Part shown: positions 7,471 through 15,125 of the stretch, in pieces
How the letters are laid out: every line of letters begins with the position of its first letter
How positions within the stretch are numbered: position 1 is the stretch's first letter
Assembly (NCBI GenBank): GCA_036555065.1
Contig: DATBLZ010000168.1
Span: 1 to 15,653, forward strand
Direction: 5' to 3'
Length of the DNA: 15,653 nucleotides
Source of the DNA: DATBLZ01 sp036555065
Lineage (GTDB): Bacteria; Pseudomonadota; Gammaproteobacteria; Steroidobacterales; Rariloculaceae
The notes under the pieces: model-generated
Told to the model about the DNA's origin: nothing
The model's input: only the letters and a program-made list of their open reading frames with translations
Databases searched by the model: none
Translations under genes and position numbers: made by a program

Positions 7471-8207
7471 TCGCCGTAGCTCGGGTCACAGTCGTACGGG
7501 AACACGTACTCGCCGGGCTGCCGCGTCCAGGCCATGTAGCGCGCCGCCATCCCGATAAACGTGTCGGGATCCACGTAGAGCTGCGTCAACCACAGTGTCG
7601 TTCCGTCCGGGCTCAGGCGAAAGCGCTCGATCATGTGCAGGCCTTCGCTGTGGTTGAATCCGTTGTTCATGAACGTGCCTGCGGCCAGGTGCGTCGTGTC
7701 GACGACGAGTGTATCGCGCTCCCAACGACCGACGGAGTGCCCGGATTTCGAGTGCGGCGCGTCCGCGGGCGGATGGTTGCGGCCATCGAGGAACACGACG
7801 CGATACATGTCGAAGTATTCCATCTTGAACACGATGAGATCGCGCCCCTGGTAGATCTCCATCGGAAACGGCGCCTGCATATAGAACGCTGCCGATGGCG
7901 CCACGCAGGTGTTCTCGCGCTTGAGCTCGGCCGAGTAATCGTAGTTTCGAACCTCCTCGAGCGCGCGCGGGCTGAGGCGGAGCCCCGCGAAGTTCCCGGC
8001 CGGAAGCTCCCCGGCGCCGGTGTCGTCGATGAGCAGCGCACCGCGCGGCAGCTCGTCGATGAGCGCCTGCCCCGACGGCCGCGGCTCGAACTTCACGGTC
8101 CAGAAACCCTCGATGTTCGGCACGCCCTCTTGCGCGCCGCACGGCGCCGCGGCCGCCGCGACGACGACGATCAGAGGAATCGCGGAGGCGCGCAGCACCG
8201 TCGTCAA
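7467..8207 (-). CDS. Exported protein of unknown function
   Basis: The protein is 246 residues with a signal peptide (about 1-25, ending near CGAQ) and no membrane segment afterwards, so it is probably periplasmic. Recognisable segments are NIEGFWTVKFEPRP near the mature start, a central block HPPADAPHSKSGHSVGRWE then DTLVVDTTHL, and later IERFRLSPDGTTLW. I recall proteins of this type as multi-copy, uncharacterised exported proteins of proteobacteria, often next to DUF6152 proteins as here. The start is TTG at 8207, overlapping the DUF6152 stop by four bases (TTGA). A GTG three codons later is the alternative and would also give a good signal peptide. No enzymatic motif is recognised, though several His residues in the central block could bind metal. 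Confidence 0.72.
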   Translation of the reverse strand: MTTVLRASAIPLIVVVAAAAAPCGAQEGVPNIEGFWTVKFEPRPSGQALIDELPRGALLIDDTGAGELPAGNFAGLRLSPRALEEVRNYDYSAELKRENTCVAPSAAFYMQAPFPMEIYQGRDLIVFKMEYFDMYRVVFLDGRNHPPADAPHSKSGHSVGRWERDTLVVDTTHLAAGTFMNNGFNHSEGLHMIERFRLSPDGTTLWLTQLYVDPDTFIGMAARYMAWTRQPGEYVFPYDCDPSYGE

Positions 8208-8632
8208 TCCGGGTCGGCGGAACCCGGCGGCGGCGGGCGCTGCCCCGTGAGCTCGCGGCCGTCGGCGAAAATCAAGCGCGCTACACGCATCGAGCTCGAG
8301 CCGTCGCGCGCGGGGTAGCCTTCGATCGTCACCTCATCGCCCGCCTTGACCGAATCGGGCGCCCAGCCGCGGCGGCGCAGAATGTTCGGCGAATTAGTCT
8401 CGATGCGCCAATGCACGATCGTGCCGTCGTCGCGGGTCTCGTCGAGCATCACGAGTCCGTGTGGGTTACGAAACGTGAATTCCGTGACGACGCCGGTGAC
8501 CGTGACGAGCTCGTCGCCGACGAAATGCACCGCGAAAGAGTGGTGTCCGAGCGCCGGCCGCGCCAAGAGCAGAGCGAGCGGCAGAACGGCGGCCGCGATT
8601 CCGCTGCGTAGCGGTGTTCCTCGAGCCTTCAT
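8204..8632 (-). CDS. DUF6152 family exported protein
   Basis: The protein is 142 residues with a signal peptide (about 1-29) cleaved before HHSFAVHF, the start typical of DUF6152 proteins. The body carries VTGVVTEFTFRNPHGLVML, VHWRIETNSPNILRRRGW and VKAGDEVTIEGYPARDGS, consistent with a small beta-barrel (OB-like) fold. Function is unknown; the N-terminal His pair and NPH are candidate metal ligands. The start at 8632 is chosen because its ATGA overlaps the dehydrogenase stop and the signal peptide then has a normal length. An in-frame start 11 codons upstream would place extra acidic residues ahead of it. The next gene begins on its stop codon, so the two are probably made together. Confidence 0.82.
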   Translation of the reverse strand: MKARGTPLRSGIAAAVLPLALLLARPALGHHSFAVHFVGDELVTVTGVVTEFTFRNPHGLVMLDETRDDGTIVHWRIETNSPNILRRRGWAPDSVKAGDEVTIEGYPARDGSSSMRVARLIFADGRELTGQRPPPPGSADPD

Positions 8633-9669
8633 AACAGCGACTTCCCCCCGAAGCGTTGCCGCCATTTCGCGACGGCAGCGACATTATAGACGTGCTCGGG
8701 GACGGTGCCGCGCAGCGCCGCGAGCAAGTCAGCCGTGGCCCACGGAATCGCGGGTCCGAGTGTCCCGCCGCGATTCGCCGCGACCGCATGCGGCGACAAG
8801 AGCACGCGGTTCCCGAGCGTGAGGATGCGCGCGCCCGGGTGCGGCGGTTCCTCGGGCAAGACGTCGAGCGCCGCGCGTAACCCGCGCTGCTCGATCGCAT
8901 TGCAGAGCGCGTCGAGATCGACGACGGCACCGCGAGCCGTGTTGATGAGGACGGCTTCGCGCTTCATGAGATCGAGGCGCGCGGCATTGATGAGCCCGCG
9001 CGTCTCGGGCGTGAGGCTACAGTGCAACGTCACGACGTCGGACTCTGCGAGGAGCTCCGGAAGATCGACGCGGCGAGCGCCGTGGCGGCTAAAAACCTCG
9101 GCCTCGACGTACGGATCGTGGGCGAGCAAGCGCACGCGCCACGGCTCGAGCAGCTTCGCCACTCGCCGGCCTATGCGCCCCAACCCGACGATGCCGACCG
9201 TGATACCGGCGTAGCCGTCCTCGCGCGCGCCGCAGTAGATTCCCTCGAGGTCCGGCGAGCGCCAGCCGCCGGCCTTGACGTGTGCGTCCCGCTCACGGAC
9301 GCGCTTGAGCAGCGCAAGCATCATTGCGATCGTGCCTTCGGCGACGCCACCCCAATTCGCCTCGGTCGGGCAATGCGTGACGAGGATGCCGAGCTCCGAA
9401 GCCGCCTCGACGTCGACGTCGTCGACGCCGATCGAATACTTGGCCACGATGCGCAGCCGCGGATTCGACGCCAGGAACTCGCGGTCGATGGTGCCGCCGG
9501 GAAACGTCGCGCCGAGGATTGCATGCGCAGCGCGCGCGCGCGCGAGGAGCTCGCGAGGACCGAGGCCGGGCTCCGCAATCGTGACGGCGCACCCCGCGCT
9601 CGTGAGCGCGCGGTGGGAGGCGCCCGACGTATCGACGGTGCGGTATACGAAAACTTCAGGCCGCGTCAT
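8629..9669 (-). CDS. D-isomer-specific 2-hydroxyacid dehydrogenase (CtBP/PGDH-like)
   Basis: The 346-residue NAD-dependent oxidoreductase has a catalytic/substrate half and an inserted Rossmann domain with GLGRIG (162-167), preceded by GITVGIV. The catalytic trio of the family is present: Arg246 in NTARGAVVD, Glu273 in DVLPEEP and His294 in LSPHAV. The early segment KYSIGVDDVDVEAASELGI is also typical of the family. Such enzymes reduce 2-keto acids to D-2-hydroxy acids or the reverse; the substrate cannot be told. ATG 9669 is preferred; a GTG four codons upstream (9681) is possible. It lies 34 bases after the hydrolase gene and overlaps the DUF6152 start by four bases. Sequence resembles the C-terminal-binding-protein-like branch more than housekeeping SerA, and there is no ACT domain. 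Confidence 0.9.
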   Translation of the reverse strand: MTRPEVFVYRTVDTSGASHRALTSAGCAVTIAEPGLGPRELLARARAAHAILGATFPGGTIDREFLASNPRLRIVAKYSIGVDDVDVEAASELGILVTHCPTEANWGGVAEGTIAMMLALLKRVRERDAHVKAGGWRSPDLEGIYCGAREDGYAGITVGIVGLGRIGRRVAKLLEPWRVRLLAHDPYVEAEVFSRHGARRVDLPELLAESDVVTLHCSLTPETRGLINAARLDLMKREAVLINTARGAVVDLDALCNAIEQRGLRAALDVLPEEPPHPGARILTLGNRVLLSPHAVAANRGGTLGPAIPWATADLLAALRGTVPEHVYNVAAVAKWRQRFGGKSLL

Positions 9670-9703
9670 CGCGAAGCCCACCCGACCGCGTGCAGCGCCG
9701 CGT

Positions 9704-10594
9704 TCAGTCCGCCGTCAGCGATTCGTAGAGCCCCGTGAGGAACCGATCCGGAGAGCCGAGGCCGGTGTATGCCGCCGCGGGCGTTGCCGCGATGACCTGC
9801 TCGAGCGTCATGCCCTGCTCGACGAGCGCGGCGACGCGATTCCTGACGTCGACGAGCATGTCGAGGAACTTCTGCACGTCGGCGCGCTTCGAGGGCGTGC
9901 CGTGCCCGGGCAGCATGATCGTATCCGGCCCGGCCATTGCGAGCGCCATCTCGAGGGCGTCGATCGTGCCTTGCGCCGTGCCGCCGTTCTGCGTGTCGAT
10001 CACGGGGAATGCTCCCGTGCGGAACACGTCGCCCACGTGCAGCACGTCGGCATTCTTGAAGTAGATGAAGCTGTCGCCGTCCGTGTGCGCGGGCGGCACC
10101 TTGACGATCTCGATGTCCTCGCCGTCGACGTGCATCGCGAGCTTGTCGCCGAAAGTCAGAATCGGCCAGGCAGCGACGGGCTCGGGCGGACCGCCGCGAA
10201 TGCCCTGCATCATGCGGACGCGCACGTTATCGTGCGCGATGATCGAAGCGCCGAGCGCCGCGAAATTCGCGTTGCCGCCCATGTGGTCGGGATGGACGTG
10301 GGTGTTGATGACGAACCGCACCTCCTCGTCGGTCAGCGTGCCGATCGCGGCCACGATCTTCTCCGAAAGAGGCGCGAATTGATCATCGACGATGACGACG
10401 CCGTCGCTGCCTATGAGCACGCCGATGTTGCCGCCGCGCCCTTCGAGGTAATGGACGTTGCCGGCGAGGTCGTGCACGACGATCTGGACGGTCGAGAAAT
10501 CCGTCGGCGCCGGCGGCGGCTGTGCCTGCGCAAACGCCGTGCCGACCCCGAGCGCCATGAGCGCCATGGTCGCAATGGCTGAAACGACTCGCAT
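9704..10594 (-). CDS. Secreted metallo-beta-lactamase-fold hydrolase
   Basis: The protein is 296 residues with a signal peptide (about 1-24, ending AFAQA), so it acts in the periplasm or outside. The metal-binding residues are in place: HVHPDH (99-104), His170 in PPAHTDGDS, Asp189 in HVGDVF and His231 in PGHG. This is the general MBL superfamily pattern with two metal sites; whether it acts on beta-lactams, lactones, thioesters or something else is unknown. The start at 10594 is chosen because GAGGGGGA stands just upstream and the signal peptide begins there; an in-frame start 18 codons earlier would add a charged leader. It is the first gene of the seven-gene minus run, divergent from the thioesterase gene 65 bases away. 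Confidence 0.88.
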   Translation of the reverse strand: MRVVSAIATMALMALGVGTAFAQAQPPPAPTDFSTVQIVVHDLAGNVHYLEGRGGNIGVLIGSDGVVIVDDQFAPLSEKIVAAIGTLTDEEVRFVINTHVHPDHMGGNANFAALGASIIAHDNVRVRMMQGIRGGPPEPVAAWPILTFGDKLAMHVDGEDIEIVKVPPAHTDGDSFIYFKNADVLHVGDVFRTGAFPVIDTQNGGTAQGTIDALEMALAMAGPDTIMLPGHGTPSKRADVQKFLDMLVDVRNRVAALVEQGMTLEQVIAATPAAAYTGLGSPDRFLTGLYESLTAD

Positions 10595-10626
10595 GCGGTC
10601 CCCCTCTTTGCGGGCGCGAAGTGTCT

Positions 10627-10632
10627 TAGAAT
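10627..10632 (+). promoter_or_regulatory. Candidate -10 element for the thioesterase-lipoprotein pair
   Basis: TAGAAT matches five of six -10 consensus bases within the 65-base divergent space between the hydrolase and thioesterase genes. No convincing -35 lies at the right distance, so this is weak. The space must also hold the promoter of the minus-strand operon, which I could not identify. Confidence 0.22.
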
Positions 10633-10659
10633 CGCCTAATTCAATCATAGGTTGCGCGC

Positions 10660-11148
10660 ATGAGCACGTTTTTGCCGGAGCTCGAATCAGCTTGGCGCCA
10701 GGGAATCCCGCTGGTCGCGGCCATGGGCGTGGAGATCGCCGGCTACTCTGAAGGCGAGCTCGTGCTGCGCGCGCCGCTTGCGCCCAACATCAACGTGCAC
10801 GGGACGGGTTTCGCCGGGAGCCTGTATGCGATCTGTACGTTGGCCGGCTGGGGCGCGCTATGGCTGCAGATGCGGGCCCGCGGCCGCGATGCCCATATCG
10901 TGCTCAGCGAATCCCAGATTGACTACCGGCGCGCGGTCGAGGAATCGATCGTCTGTCGTTGTCGGTTCGATGCGGATACGCAAGCGCCGAACCTGGCCCA
11001 GCTCGAGAGGACGGGCAGCGGCCTGTTTCCGCTCACTGCGACGATCGACTCGGGCGGCCGGGGTGCCGTGCGCTTCGAGGGCGAGTACGCCGTCAAGCTC
11101 CGTGTAGAGCCGAGCGCCGCACCGAGCACGGTAACGCCGTCGTCGTGA
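10660..11148 (+). CDS. YiiD C-terminal-like thioesterase (hotdog fold)
   Basis: The 162-residue protein has the hotdog thioesterase pattern of the family named after the E. coli YiiD C-terminal domain. An N-terminal helix with IPLVAAMGVEIAGYSEGELV is followed by APLAPNINVHGTGFAGSLYA (38-57), the segment that starts the central helix and carries the putative active-site Asn/His region. Next come a DYRRAVEESIVCRC strand and a C-terminal strand, RFEGEYAVKL. Members hydrolyse acyl-CoA or acyl-ACP thioesters; the chain length is unknown here. There is no signal peptide. A weak AGG lies about nine bases ahead of the ATG. The stop overlaps the GTG of the lipoprotein gene by four bases. It is divergent from the operon that holds the malonyltransferase, a possible functional link through acyl chemistry. 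Confidence 0.83.
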   Translation: MSTFLPELESAWRQGIPLVAAMGVEIAGYSEGELVLRAPLAPNINVHGTGFAGSLYAICTLAGWGALWLQMRARGRDAHIVLSESQIDYRRAVEESIVCRCRFDADTQAPNLAQLERTGSGLFPLTATIDSGGRGAVRFEGEYAVKLRVEPSAAPSTVTPSS

Positions 11149-12026
11149 GCGCGCGCCTGCCCTTTTCGGCGGCCGCGTGCGCGCTCGCATTGGGCGCTTC
11201 TTCCGCTGGCTGCTACCGCCCTTCGATGGACCCTCTCGACGCCGAATACGTGCTCGATGGCCGCCGGATCCATCTCGTCGACGGCGCGTCCGAGATCGAG
11301 GCCGCACCGGGCTCGGCCGCAAAAATCGTCACGCGCTATTTCGGCAACGAGCTGCGCAAGGATTTGAACGGCGACGGCCGCGAGGACGTAGCTTTTCTGC
11401 TCACCCAGGAAACCGGCGGAACGGGAACCTTCTTTTACGTCGTCGCCGCGCTCGCGACCGACGGAGGTTATCAAGGCTCCCAAGGCGTGCTGCTCGGGGA
11501 TCGTATCGCGCCGCAGACGACGGAATCGGGACGCGACCGGATCGTCATCGTGAATTACACGGACCGCGCGCCGGGCGAACCGTTCACTGCTGCGCCGTCT
11601 ACGGCCAAGAGCATTTGGCTCCTGCTCGACCCTGCGACGCTGCAATTCGGCGAGGTCGCGCAGAATTTCGCGGGAGAGGCGGATCCGGCGCGCATGCGGC
11701 TCGATATGAAGACTTGGGGTTGGATCCGCTCTACATACGCGGACGGTCGCGAGATCGTCCCGCGCGAAGCCCAGCGATTTACGCTGACGTTCACCGGCGA
11801 CGGCACATTCGCCGCAACAACCGACTGCAACACCATGCGAGGTCCCTATTCGGTGACGGCCGAAGCGCTTACTTTCGGCGCCGTCGCGTCGACGCGCATG
11901 TATTGCGCCGATTCGCAAGAGAGCGATTTCGCGGCCGTGCTCGCGGGCACGCGCGCCTTCCGTTTCACATCGCGAGGCGAGCTCATCCTCGAGCTCGAAG
12001 GCGAAGGCTCCGCCGTCTTCAGGTAA
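11145..12026 (+). CDS. META (HslJ-like) domain lipoprotein
   Basis: The 293-residue protein starts at GTG 11145, overlapping the thioesterase stop (GTGA). The frame is open further upstream, but only this start places a signal peptide at the N-terminus, ending in SSAGC with Cys23 as the likely lipidated residue. The middle region has KDLNGDGREDVAFL, a DxNxDG-type calcium-loop motif as in dockerin/VCBS-like repeats, and a beta-rich stretch. The C-terminal part (about 205-290) is a META domain, with RFTLTFTGDGTFAATTDCNT then MRGPYSV, as in HslJ and heat-shock-related lipoproteins. Function is unknown; META proteins are often linked to envelope stress or motility. It is probably anchored in the outer or inner membrane facing the periplasm. 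Confidence 0.8.
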   Translation: MSARLPFSAAACALALGASSAGCYRPSMDPLDAEYVLDGRRIHLVDGASEIEAAPGSAAKIVTRYFGNELRKDLNGDGREDVAFLLTQETGGTGTFFYVVAALATDGGYQGSQGVLLGDRIAPQTTESGRDRIVIVNYTDRAPGEPFTAAPSTAKSIWLLLDPATLQFGEVAQNFAGEADPARMRLDMKTWGWIRSTYADGREIVPREAQRFTLTFTGDGTFAATTDCNTMRGPYSVTAEALTFGAVASTRMYCADSQESDFAAVLAGTRAFRFTSRGELILELEGEGSAVFR

Positions 12027-12046
12027 TGAGACCGCGGGATCGCGCG

Positions 12047-12715
12047 CTAACCAGTCGCACCCATGATTTCCCACGCGCCGTCCCAAATCATCCGCAGCGC
12101 CACGTAGAAAATCACGGCGAGGCCGATGTACGCGATCCAGTGATACCGGTCGAGCAACCGGGCAATCATGACGGCCGCAAACCCCATGAATGCGACCGAC
12201 AGCGCAAGGCCAAAGATCAGAACCCAGGCGTGCTCGCGCGCAACTCCCGCAACCGCGAGCACGTTGTCCAAAGACATCGAGACGTCGGCGATGACGATTT
12301 GGGTAACGGCGTCGCGCATCGTCTTGATCTTGCGCTCGGGCGCCCTCCCGTGCGCGCCCGACGCGTTGTCCGGTGATTCGATTTGTCCAGTGTCGAGCAT
12401 CCGTGAGATGCGCAGCTCCCGGAGCTCGCGCCAGAGCTTCCAGGAGACCCAAAGCAGCAATATGCCGCCCGCGAGCAAGAGGCCGATGATCGTCAGGAGC
12501 TGCACGGTCAGCGAAGCGAACAAAATTCGCAGCACCGTCGCGGCGCCGATGCCGATGACCATGACACGGGCTCGCTGGTGCGTCGGCAGCCCAGCCACGG
12601 CGACGCCGACGATGATCGCGTTGTCGCCGGCGAGCACGAGATCGACGAACACGACCTGCACGAAGGCCGTAAACTCGGCTAACGAGATTAGGTTCAGAAT
12701 CCCCGTCTCATCCAT
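12047..12715 (-). CDS. TerC/YjbE-family integral membrane protein
   Basis: The 222-residue protein has about seven hydrophobic segments. It carries the two diagnostic acidic motifs of the TerC superfamily: FVDLVLAGDNAIIVG (23-37) and its internal duplicate ADVSMSLDNVLAVAG (about 143-157). A hydrophilic loop (about 105-135) separates the halves. Family members are linked to tellurium resistance and to manganese or other metal efflux during protein export. The ATG at 12715 puts the first membrane segment in the usual place; a GTG at 12760 would add 15 residues. It is convergent with the META lipoprotein gene (20 bases between stops) and divergent from the TonB receptor. Metal export or homeostasis would fit a receptor neighbour, but that is inference. 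Confidence 0.87.
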   Translation of the reverse strand: MDETGILNLISLAEFTAFVQVVFVDLVLAGDNAIIVGVAVAGLPTHQRARVMVIGIGAATVLRILFASLTVQLLTIIGLLLAGGILLLWVSWKLWRELRELRISRMLDTGQIESPDNASGAHGRAPERKIKTMRDAVTQIVIADVSMSLDNVLAVAGVAREHAWVLIFGLALSVAFMGFAAVMIARLLDRYHWIAYIGLAVIFYVALRMIWDGAWEIMGATG

Positions 12716-12778
12716 CCCACTCACCGAACCCGCCACACGGACCGCCGCGGCTATATACACGGCGGCGCGCCGATAGAC

Positions 12779-12811
12779 AAGCGGCCCTTTTCGGGCTCGG
12801 GCGGGCCGTTT
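12779..12811 (+). repeat. Inverted repeat in the TerC/TonB-receptor divergent region
   Basis: AAGCGGCCC (12779-12787) can pair with GGGCCGTTT (12803-12811) as a 9-bp stem with one G-T pair and a 15-base loop. Inside it, GCCC/GGGC (12784-12787 with 12793-12796) offers an alternative smaller hairpin. No T-run follows on the plus strand, so it is not a clear terminator; it may be an operator, a leader structure or chance. Confidence 0.35.
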
Positions 12812-12838
12812 GCAGCGCCCCGGCCGCTAGGTCATCAT
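12810..12838 (+). promoter_or_regulatory. Weak candidate promoter for the TonB-dependent receptor
   Basis: TTGCAG (12810-12815) and CATCAT (12833-12838) are 17 bases apart, about 40 bases ahead of the receptor ATG. They match 3 and 4 of 6 consensus bases. The -35 overlaps the end of the inverted repeat. I see no clear Fur-box-like 19-base palindrome here. Confidence 0.22.
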
Positions 12839-12875
12839 ACCCCGCTGTTGCGCCAACGCCGCGGACGAAAAAAGC

Positions 12876-14984
12876 ATGAGCTCCAAGATCCGTTCGACAC
12901 TCGCCCTGGGATTCCTGGTTCTCGTTGCGTCGCCGCACACGCATGCTCAGCCCCCGGCCGAAGCTCCGTCCGAGGAAATCATCGTGAGGGCGACCCGCCT
13001 CGAGAAGCCGCTCGAAACCGTGCCTGCCGCCATCACCGTTGTTGGGCGGGACGACATCCAGCTCGGCCGGCAGCAACTGGCGCTCGACGAGCCGCTGAGT
13101 CGCGTGCCCGGCGTCTACATGCAAGACCGCTTCAACTTCGCGCAGGACTTGCGAATCTCGATCCGCGGCTTCGGCGCGCGCGCGAACTTCGGTATCCAAG
13201 GCGTCAAGATCCTCGTCGACGGGATACCGGAGACGCTGCCCGACGGGCAAGGGTCCGTGGACAGCATCGATCTCGGCGCGACGAGCGAGATCGAGGTGCT
13301 GCGGGGCCCGAGCTCGTCGCTCTGGGGCAACGCTTCCGGCGGCGTCATCAGCGTGACCTCCGAGGTCGCTCCCGATGAGCCGTTTACGGAAATCCGTCTG
13401 ACCGCAGGCGAAGACGACTTCGAGAAAGTGCAGCTCAAGACCGGCGGTCAGGGCGACAAACTGGGCTACTCGTTCAGCTTATCGGACTCCTCGTACGAGG
13501 GTTACCGGGCGCAAAGCCTCGCCGAGAATACGCAGCTCACGGGCCGGCTCAGCCTCGATCTCGGCCGCGACCGCGAGTTGCTGACGGTCCTCAACTACAC
13601 GGACCAGCCGGTGTCCGACGACCCCGGCGGGCTCACGCTCGCGGAAGTGAACGCGAACCGGGCCCAGGCGCGGCTCGCCAACGTCACCTTCGACGCCGGC
13701 GAGTTTCTCGAGCAGTCACGCATCGGCTTCGTCTACAACACGCCGATCGGCGAGAAGGGTCATATATCCGCGCGCAATTACTATGCGTGGCGCGACTTCG
13801 GCAACAAGCTCGCGGGCGTTCCGGTCGGCGGCGCCATCCAGAGCGGCATCGTCGCTCTCGATCGCTTCTTCATGGGCGGCGGTGTCAATTACACGTATGA
13901 CGGCATGCTCCGCGGGCGGCCGAATCAGCTGATCGTCGGCCTCGATATCGACGAGCAGGACGACGACCGAATCCGGTACGACAACTTACCGGGCGGCGTC
14001 CAGGGCCCCATGCGGTTCAACCAGAACGAGGCCGTCAGCGGCTACGGTGTTTTCGTTCAGAACGATCTCGCGCTGACCGATAACATCGACCTCAGCTTCG
14101 GCGTGCGCTTCGATAAGGTGGAGTTCGACGTCACGGACCATTTTTTCAACGACGCTTTGCTCGACCCCACTGACGTTGTGCCCGACGACTCGGGCGTCGT
14201 CGATTTCGACGACGCGAGCCCGATGCTCGGGATCGTCTTCAGCCTCACGGACAACCTCAGCTTGTACGGCACCTACTCGAGCGCGTTCGAGACGCCGACG
14301 ACGACGCAGTTCGCCCGCCCCGACAACTCCGGCGGATTGAACACGGCGCTCGATCCGCAAGTCGCGACGAATCTCGAGGTCGGCGTCCGCGGCGGCTTCG
14401 GTGCGCACTCGTTCGAGGCAGCCTTCTTCTCCATAGACGTCGACGACGAGCTCGTGCAGTTCGAGTCGACGCTGGTCTCGCAACGCTTCTATTTTCAGAA
14501 CGCAGGTAAGTCGGCGCGAGACGGCATCGAGCTGTCATTGACGCTGAACCCGACGGAGCGGTTGCGTGCGATCGTGAGCTACACCAATTCCGACTTCAAG
14601 TTCGACGAGTTCACCGATGGTGTCACGTTCGACTACTCGGGCAACGTCATTCCCGGCGTCCCGGACGAGCTATTGTTCGGCGAGCTCATGTACCGGCACG
14701 AGCGCGGTTGGTACGCGGGGCTCGATTTCGTTGCGACCGGAGAGCAGTACGCCGACAATGGTAATACCGTGCTCATCGACAGCTATACGCTCGTGAACCT
14801 CCGTCTCGGCTGGAACAAAGAGCTCGACTCGATGACGATCTCGCCGTTCCTCGGCGTCAACAACCTCAACGACGAGATTTATTACGGCAACATCCGGATC
14901 AATGCCGCCGGCTCTCGATACTACGAGCCCGCGCCGGGTAGCAACGTTTATGCGGGCATCGGCATCAGCCACAGGCACCGCTGA
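12876..14984 (+). CDS. TonB-dependent outer-membrane receptor
   Basis: The protein is 702 residues with a signal peptide (about 1-24, SPHTHA cleavage region) and a TonB-box-like EEIIVRAT (33-40). The plug domain (about 45-155) has LSRVPGVYMQDR, ISIRGFGARANFGIQGVKIL, VDGIPETLPDGQG and EVLRGPSSSLWGNASGGVIS, the classic siderophore-receptor plug pattern. A beta-barrel follows with repeated aromatic strands such as LYGTYSSAFETPTT and RFYFQNAGKSARDGIELSL, and the C-terminal PFLGVNNLNDEIYYG. The last residue is Arg rather than the usual Phe or Trp. The ligand is unknown; the plug resembles FecA/iron-complex receptors. The Shine-Dalgarno is weak (GGAC, about 12 bases upstream). The gene stands alone, divergent from the TerC gene and next to the decayed region on its right. 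Confidence 0.92.
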   Translation: MSSKIRSTLALGFLVLVASPHTHAQPPAEAPSEEIIVRATRLEKPLETVPAAITVVGRDDIQLGRQQLALDEPLSRVPGVYMQDRFNFAQDLRISIRGFGARANFGIQGVKILVDGIPETLPDGQGSVDSIDLGATSEIEVLRGPSSSLWGNASGGVISVTSEVAPDEPFTEIRLTAGEDDFEKVQLKTGGQGDKLGYSFSLSDSSYEGYRAQSLAENTQLTGRLSLDLGRDRELLTVLNYTDQPVSDDPGGLTLAEVNANRAQARLANVTFDAGEFLEQSRIGFVYNTPIGEKGHISARNYYAWRDFGNKLAGVPVGGAIQSGIVALDRFFMGGGVNYTYDGMLRGRPNQLIVGLDIDEQDDDRIRYDNLPGGVQGPMRFNQNEAVSGYGVFVQNDLALTDNIDLSFGVRFDKVEFDVTDHFFNDALLDPTDVVPDDSGVVDFDDASPMLGIVFSLTDNLSLYGTYSSAFETPTTTQFARPDNSGGLNTALDPQVATNLEVGVRGGFGAHSFEAAFFSIDVDDELVQFESTLVSQRFYFQNAGKSARDGIELSLTLNPTERLRAIVSYTNSDFKFDEFTDGVTFDYSGNVIPGVPDELLFGELMYRHERGWYAGLDFVATGEQYADNGNTVLIDSYTLVNLRLGWNKELDSMTISPFLGVNNLNDEIYYGNIRINAAGSRYYEPAPGSNVYAGIGISHRHR

Positions 14985-14996
14985 CCGAGTTACGCG

Positions 14997-15125
14997 CTAC
15001 TTCTTGCCTGCGCGCTGCAATGCCGCTCGATAGTCGCGAATAGCCTGGCTCGTCGTCGGTCGGTCGAGAAAGCTCGCGAGCTCCTCGAGATCGATCCCGG
15101 GCAGACGTTCGCGCCATTCGTAAGG
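14997..15125 (-). pseudogene. C-terminal remnant of an unidentified protein
   Basis: On the minus strand one frame ends in TAG at 14997-14999 and reads like a real protein C-terminus: EWRERLPGIDLEELASFLDR followed by PTTSQAIRDYRAALQRAGKK. The helix-rich, Leu/Arg pattern has normal codon use, while the overlapping plus frame is low-complexity Ser/Arg. No start or N-terminal part remains, because the antitoxin fragment abuts at about 15101-15131. I do not recognise the family. Gene density elsewhere and the neighbouring fragments suggest it is a truncated leftover. Confidence 0.5.

Noticed and set aside
5225..7489. A 754-codon minus frame spanning both the malonyltransferase and the region upstream
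   Set aside because: Upstream of 6217 the frame overlaps the well-supported MFS gene and reads as Arg/Ala-rich shadow sequence; the true start is the coupled ATG at 6217.
10923..12452. A 509-codon minus frame across the thioesterase and META genes
   Set aside because: It covers three real genes in other frames and has no family signature.
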